This document shows, in pieces, positions 58,465-64,000 of a stretch of 64,000 nt of DNA (position 1 is its first letter; each line of letters starts with the position of its first letter). A program made the position numbers and the translations under genes. The stretch spans positions 5,270,001-5,334,000 of the forward strand of contig JAFFJZ010000012.1 in NCBI GenBank assembly GCA_018340375.1, read 5' to 3'. The notes below the pieces were generated by a model, which saw nothing but the letters and a program-made list of their open reading frames with translations, searched no databases and was not told the DNA's origin. Source of the stretch: Gonatopus flavifemur (Eukaryota > Arthropoda > Insecta > Hymenoptera > Dryinidae).

Positions 58465-58466
58465 CT
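58465..58466 (-). other. Splice acceptor of the homeobox exon
   Basis: AG on the minus strand, preceded by the T-rich TTTATTTACGCATTGTTAC. The exon starts with one base completing an Arg codon, then ACC AAA TGG AAA. An ORF reading through the acceptor would start MNIVLFTHCY, but those residues are intronic. Confidence 0.75.
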
Positions 58467-59658
58467 GTAACAATGCGTAAATAAAACGATATTCATTTGT
58501 TTTACACATATTAATTAAATTAAACGGTTTTCACCAAAAACAAAAAGAAAGTCTTAATAGATTGATGGTTTGATAAAATATGTATTTCGTAATAAGAGAT
58601 CATTTTGTCGATCAACAATCACAGGGGTATTTGCCAGGAGGAACATGTACGTCTAGTAGCTATTTCTCACTATTCCTCCCTTATAATATCGCTTTTAGTG
58701 ATAGGTATGTAAATTCCGAAGTGGAACAATTACGCTAAAACGGGATGGCGTGCCGGCAAGTGGTGTTACCACGTTGGCCACCCTGTGCTCGTGTGCCTCA
58801 TTATACTAACAAATAGCCCGTGGAATTTCAGTGCCTAATCATCGCGTATCATGCCACGCACACATACGATCAACCGAACCGTGTACATACACACGCAAGG
58901 TCACCACCAACTCTTTTAATTTTGCTTTTCGAAAGATGAATAAAAATCAAAATCTAATCATCCGATATCAAACGGTATAGTTTGCGTTTGTATCCATGTC
59001 TGGTCGAATCCTGATAATTCTCTAAAACTCAAGGACTAATAATTTAGTCAACTTCAGATACAATTTTTCTCCCTCCAATAAACATCGCGGAGCATCATCC
59101 AATCCAAATTTTGCATTGAAATCTATTTTTCCACTGAACGTCGTAAAATGTTCTCCAATATCCAAAATTAGATTCTCAAACTTTCAAATCATATTTTGGA
59201 TCAAGATTTGGCCAAAACTGGTCTAGTCTTACACGCTAAAGGCCGAAATTAACCCGTGGATTGATATGCTGTCAATTGATACGATCTTTTCTCATTCATC
59301 TTCCCAGCAAAAGCGCTTTGTCAAAAAATCCATACAAATTTATAGAATTATCGATGTTCATAATTACGATACTCGAGCGACACGAAACCAGCGGATGTGT
59401 TTGAGGGAAAAAAAGGAAACAAGGGGAGTTAATGCATTTATAATAGTCGCTGGATCTTGTATTCTCTCTTTCTCTTCCTCATTTTGGCTTCTGCGGTTAC
59501 GAAGAGAGTCCGTTTATGCGACACTAATGCATCGAGGCTTGTATTTCCATCGCCATTTGCCGTCGGTGCACCCGCCAACCGACCAAACATTCAACCAGTC
59601 GACCAGGTCGCTCACTCGCTCGGTTTGTAATAATAATGACTGAAGAGACAGAGAGTCG

Positions 59659-59692
<34 letters not shown>

Positions 59693-62600
59693 GGCGACAT
59701 ATTTTCAAATTATTATTTGCCTGGGTGACTACAGGGGACACATGCAGACGTACACACATGTCACGGATGTTGAATCGAACGGGTGGACCTCCGTGCGTTA
59801 CCATTTTAAAAACCCGCGTGAATCATTCGGTGTTGTGGTCCTCGCATATTGAAATTTGTCTTGCAATTCAACAAACGATAGGTAGAAGAAAAGTGAAAAT
59901 CATTAAGAATAATGATAATAATGATCCCTATTCTCACCTTTCGCCTTTCAACCCCTTTCTCCTCTTGCAAGAGATGACGAGGAAAAGGAAATAAAACCTT
60001 TGAAAATGTGTCTGACTTCTATTTCTTCAAAGTATAATAAATCAATGAGTTTCTCCTGGGGGGAGGGATATATATAAGAAAAGAACGAACAGGGCAATTA
60101 AGGGTGTTTTAGAGTGGCTGCACTCGAAATGACCGACCCCGTACAATATAAATAGAAGAAAAGAGGAGGGGGATATTAAAAAACATTACTCATCACATAA
60201 TCGCGCAAGGAGGATGAAAAAAAGGGAGAACGATTTTCATGGCAGACAGAAAGAGAGGAAGAAAGAGCAGCTCTGTCGACAGAAAAATGAGAAATGATCG
60301 TGTATTCGTTCAAGCTCGATTCAGATGCCCTGTTTAAAATTCATGAACGATTTTATTGCTGTACATTGCCAGTCTCCTTCCCTTCCCTATCCTATACTAT
60401 CTATCTGTCACACACAAAAGGGCGAAAGAGCATCGAGCATCCGATCCAGGCTATTGCCGGGTAAGAAATTTATTTAGACTCCTCTCCCTCCGACAAATAA
60501 AGAAACAATGAAATTCTACATGAAAATAATTTTTGTTTTATCGGCAAATGTATGATAATGGGCTGCAATAAACATTCCAGGGATAATGAGAAAGGAATGA
60601 AAATATATTAATTGTCGAATTTTCCATTCGAGTTGCGTATCCGTTACAGCCGCTTTGTTGCAACCCCTCTCTCGCTGGATTCGTATCATCAAAGGGTAGT
60701 TTTTGTTCATCATAAGGATTGTATACAAGAGTTTTACCGTGAAACGCAATTCATCATTCGTAGGATCGAATGAAGGATTTGAAATATTCATGTCTTGTGA
60801 TTGAAAAAGTCTATCCTGAGAGAATGATATAGGGTTCGATTGAATTAGAGAAATTTATCATCGAAGGGAAGGGAGACGAGAAGGTATAGGAAGGTAGAAG
60901 GTAGGAGGTAAGTGGAAATCGAAACGAGCTCTCATTTGACGACAAACGATATCATGGGTAATGGAATCCGTTATGAAGCGGTTACTACTCTATGTGGTGC
61001 TGAGCGCGTGGGAAGCTCGCACACGGTTTCTTCCGGTTGACGAAGAGAAGCCCGAAGAAGACCAGATTCTCACGACCGCGAGAGAAGAGGTGTAACTCTG
61101 TATATTGGGGCACGAAACGCGTGTATACTCGAATTGTCTAAAATTGTTACTTTTGTGCATTAAACTTGATTTCTTGATTATTCAATTCATCAATGTGTAC
61201 ATATAGATTTATTTGAACATCGACGAAAGAAATGTTTTCACAATGAAATAACTGTACGGGTTAGAATCTATGTGTTATAACGAGCGTAAAACCGTGTGAA
61301 TGATTTCCCAAGTCACGCGTATATGTCAGGCATTAGGATTTCTCATACCCGCTTTCATTCGCGTAAATTGCACGCCGTAACCTCTGGGAGTGACCTGAAA
61401 GATCCTTCTCGACAAACATATAAATCTCTTAATACTCGGTAATTTTGTGGAAACATTTTTAATGCTCTCTTTGTTGAAAATCATTAAAGCTCTTATTGTT
61501 ACCGCGAAAAGATGTAATGACGGTGTGCCAAGTCTGTAGAGAATTTCAGCAAAGATACACGCTAGTACAAATGATACGACTCTTATCCGTCATTACGTTT
61601 ATCAACATTGTCTCGTATTTATACACACGTAATTTAATTGATAAGCAACAAGTTCTGTGATACAGCAGGCATGACTGGCAAATACGGATTATCTTGATTA
61701 ATTGAAATAACGCAAAGAAGAATTTTTGAAAACACGTATGAGAATAATAATCGATTCTGAATACTGAAATTCATATCGCAATATGAACGTATTTTTTTGT
61801 TCATCGCGTTCTAAACCAGAATCGTTATGCCACCACTTACGAAAGCATGTAAACTTATCTGATGAATCACACGTCTATGTATTGGATATATACTTAGGTA
61901 AAACACACGATACCCGCTTTAACGTACCGTGGTTATGGCTCAGCGCGTAATTAGTCGATAAGTAGGGACAATTTCTGTCTTGAATAACGTAACGAGTCTT
62001 AATGACTTCTAAATAACTAAACGACCAAAGGACGATACGACCAGAGAAGGATGACGAAGTTGACGAGCACCGCGAGAAATCAAGAAATATCGAGGGATTA
62101 TATCATTTATCGTTAAAAAAAAACTTTCCTGGATTCTAACCATCGTGCACGTGAAACGTATATTATATCCTCCATATCGACTTTAACGGCTCCTCGCTTA
62201 GTCGACTTGGCAAACCAGAGAGACAGAAACAGAAAGAGAAAGAGAGAGAAAGAGGAAAAAAATATTACAACGTATTCCGCGATAATCGCTTTGATCACCG
62301 TAAAAGAACTTGCAGTTAATATCTATTAAATGAACTATCCGCAACATATATCAACTCTTTGAAAAAGTTGTATTATTATCGTTTCGTTTTCAAATCGTTC
62401 ATCCCTGAAGGAAGAATTTGATAAAATTATTCGGTGGCTCGATAGCTACTTGAAAAAAAAAACAAATCAGAAAGAAACAGCATAGCTATATTTTACCGGT
62501 AAAAAAGGAACTGGAAATACTATAGCTACCTCGTATATAATAATCTCAAATTATCCCACGAAAGTCGCCTCCCCCGAGGGCAAAACAATCCCTTTTTCTC

Positions 62601-63194
62601 CTACACATGCACAAAAATATTGTGGATAGACGATTAAAGTAGTAACTTCTTAATGACATTCGCGTTGAATTATGTGACTTGTTTTTGGGGGAATAATTTT
62701 CGAACTAAATTATCCTCGATACGAACAATCGTGGAAAGAATTGTAACGAGTCGAGAGAAAAAATATATGTGTGTGTTATTTACCATGCGATGATTATTGA
62801 GGTTGAAAAGTTTCATGATTTTCGAACGATTTCGAGCAATTCGTACATTGATTCTGAAAAGAGAACATTTCGAGGAAACGATCGTGCAAATTTTGGTATC
62901 GTTGAGTGAGTTTTGCCTGTGGCATGATTGGTCTTATTTATTTACTTTGCAGTGCAGTTATACGAAGTTTGGAATCTAATTTCGACTTTCTTTATCAGAA
63001 CACGAATCAGTTAATAAGGTAATTCTTTTGCGCTATAAATATCCACACAGGACTTTGGGAAGTGGTATCTTCAAAATATCTCCAATATCCATGACGACTC
63101 CAGTCGCCAGAATATTTAAAAGAATGTATAAGTAATAATTGAATTAAGTTTCCAAGTGGAACTCTGTTTCTCTTTCAAGCCGAGCAGGGACTAT
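58467..63194. other. Probable intron or upstream DNA of the homeobox gene, no exon found
   Basis: If the gene extends to higher coordinates, this 4.7 kb is intronic. I looked on the minus strand for homeodomain helix-3 coding sequence (QVKTWYQNRR-type) and saw none. CpG-rich stretches near 58740-58920 and 60940-61140 could be regulatory. A (GA)n run lies at 59661-59689. Confidence 0.4.
59661..59689. repeat. (GA)n microsatellite
   Basis: About 29 bp of GA with one change near the right end. Confidence 0.85.
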
Positions 63195-63510
63195 CCCAAC
63201 CAGAAATTCACAGCACCAGTACTGGCCAAGACTGGCAGGGTACGGGCATTTGTCTGGGATGATAACGCTTTTCTGTACTGGGGATTGAGTACTAATACTA
63301 TTATTTGCAATCAGTGCAGTGTCTGTACTGGATCAGTACCTGGCCAGCAATAAGCTCCCAGTACTGGTTTATCAGTACAGGCATAGTACTGTATTTCTAT
63401 GTATCTAGTTCTGATCCCGTACGTGTTGGCCAAGTGTTGAAAAGACCCTATACTGGCACTGTACTGCACCTGTTGTCAACATTGGCATAATTCGGATTTT
63501 TCTGATGGGG
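63195..63510. mobile_element. CCCMAYCAGAAA-ended MITE with CAGTACTGG words, AT duplication
   Basis: Left end CCCAACCAGAAATTCACAGC, right end (other strand) CCCCATCAGAAAAATCCGAA, with AT outside both (63193-63194, 63511-63512). The interior has clustered CAGTACTGG/CCAGTACTGG palindromic words like those at 4116-6191 and 27165-31150, linking it to that repeat group. 316 bp, non-coding. On the minus strand it would lie in the presumed first part of the homeobox intron. Confidence 0.65.
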
Positions 63511-63512
63511 AT

Positions 63513-64000
63513 AATGTGTCGAAATATTGAGAAAAAAACAAATGATTTAATAATAAAATATCGTTGAATTGAAATAATCCTTTGGCGCATCATGGCATCA
63601 TGAGAAGAAAAAAAAAGAGGAGAAAGAAAGAACATACAAATACGTTTCTCCCTTATCCGTCGTAGTGGCGCCCGAGGTGTGGCTGGCGCCTACCGTCAAA
63701 GCGCGAAAAAGCGCTCAGTCACTTCAACGGCGTATTACATGTGAACGAGGTGAACTTTAAACGGACACTCAACAGAAGCCGCTCGCTCCCATCCTTTCCT
63801 TCACCATTTTCCTATTATCCTCTTCCATCGCGACGCTCAAATATCAGGTCATTACACTAAGATACATCATCAATTATCCCCTTCAATATTAATCATCTTC
63901 CAAATTTGAAAATAACTGCTCAAGGGAAATGTTGTATCACATCGTGAAATGAAATTTTTCTTCCCCCCGTCGACCTTTCGTCGCTCGTATGGAAAAAGAA
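63513..64000. other. Intergenic or intronic DNA, nothing recognised
   Basis: GTAGTGGCGCCCGAGGTGTG and nearby sequence (63660-63720) is GC-richer than the surroundings and contains short inverted GCGCC/GGCGC pairs. No gene or element end is evident. Confidence 0.4.

Noticed and set aside
58465..58496. Start codon of the 304-residue frame (MNIVLFTHCY...) as the true start of the homeobox protein
   Set aside because: The first eleven codons precede a good acceptor, and the homeodomain end (TKWKRQ) requires an upstream exon. The apparent start is intronic.
1..64000. LTR or LINE retrotransposons
   Set aside because: I saw no reverse-transcriptase (YxDD-type) frame, no long terminal direct repeats and no poly(A)-ended LINE tail. 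The only clear long direct repeat (37562-38065) is not an LTR pair.
58498..64000. Upstream homeodomain exons of the Bar-like gene on the minus strand
   Set aside because: Looked for a WFQNRR/WYQNRR-coding stretch followed by a donor; none was visible. They probably lie outside the window.

Overview
This is eukaryotic nuclear DNA. It is AT-rich but keeps many CpGs, carries numerous short microsatellites, and has almost no protein-coding content. An insect is the best fit, and a hymenopteran (wasp, ant or sawfly) is my guess. That rests on the type of mariner transposases, the many foldback DNA transposons and the homeodomain-type terminal exon. No single sequence feature proves the species.

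Host genes: I can defend only one. It is the last coding exon (minus strand, 57582-58464) of a homeodomain transcription factor, most like the BarH/BarHL group. The splice acceptor falls inside homeodomain helix 3. The exon also encodes an unusual tail with four Arg/Ser-rich repeats. I did not find upstream exons in the remaining 5.5 kb, so the window is mainly the 3' flank of a developmental gene plus a long intergenic region.

The rest is a mosaic. Fairly unique intergenic DNA (about 0.6-4.1, 6.2-10.2, 23.6-27.1, 32.6-37.5, 38.1-39.8, 40.4-42.0, 44.9-48.8 and 56-63 kb) alternates with dense islands of nested DNA transposons (10.1-19.3, 20.4-23.6, 27.1-32.0, 42.0-44.8 and 51.0-55.9 kb). These islands hold: an apparently intact mariner with perfect inverted ends and a full DD34D transposase (16956-18248); a second, decayed mariner (42467-43749); three short hAT elements and one longer one, with 8-bp target duplications that are exact in two cases and degenerate in two; a Tc1-like miniature element; and a 5S-rRNA-derived sequence split by an insertion.

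The most interesting pattern is a large set of otherwise dissimilar foldback elements. Their ends read CCC...GGG (or CAC...GTG), and they are flanked by exact 2-bp direct duplications of varied sequence (TA, CA, AT, AA, AG, GA, TT, GT, TG). They are repeatedly inserted into one another. One of them, a 2.5-kb element at 14212-16743, encloses a possible two-exon gene whose protein could be a remnant of a transposon-encoded protein. These elements look like several families of one transposon superfamily that is not simply Tc1/mariner. The nesting gives a relative insertion history at several sites.
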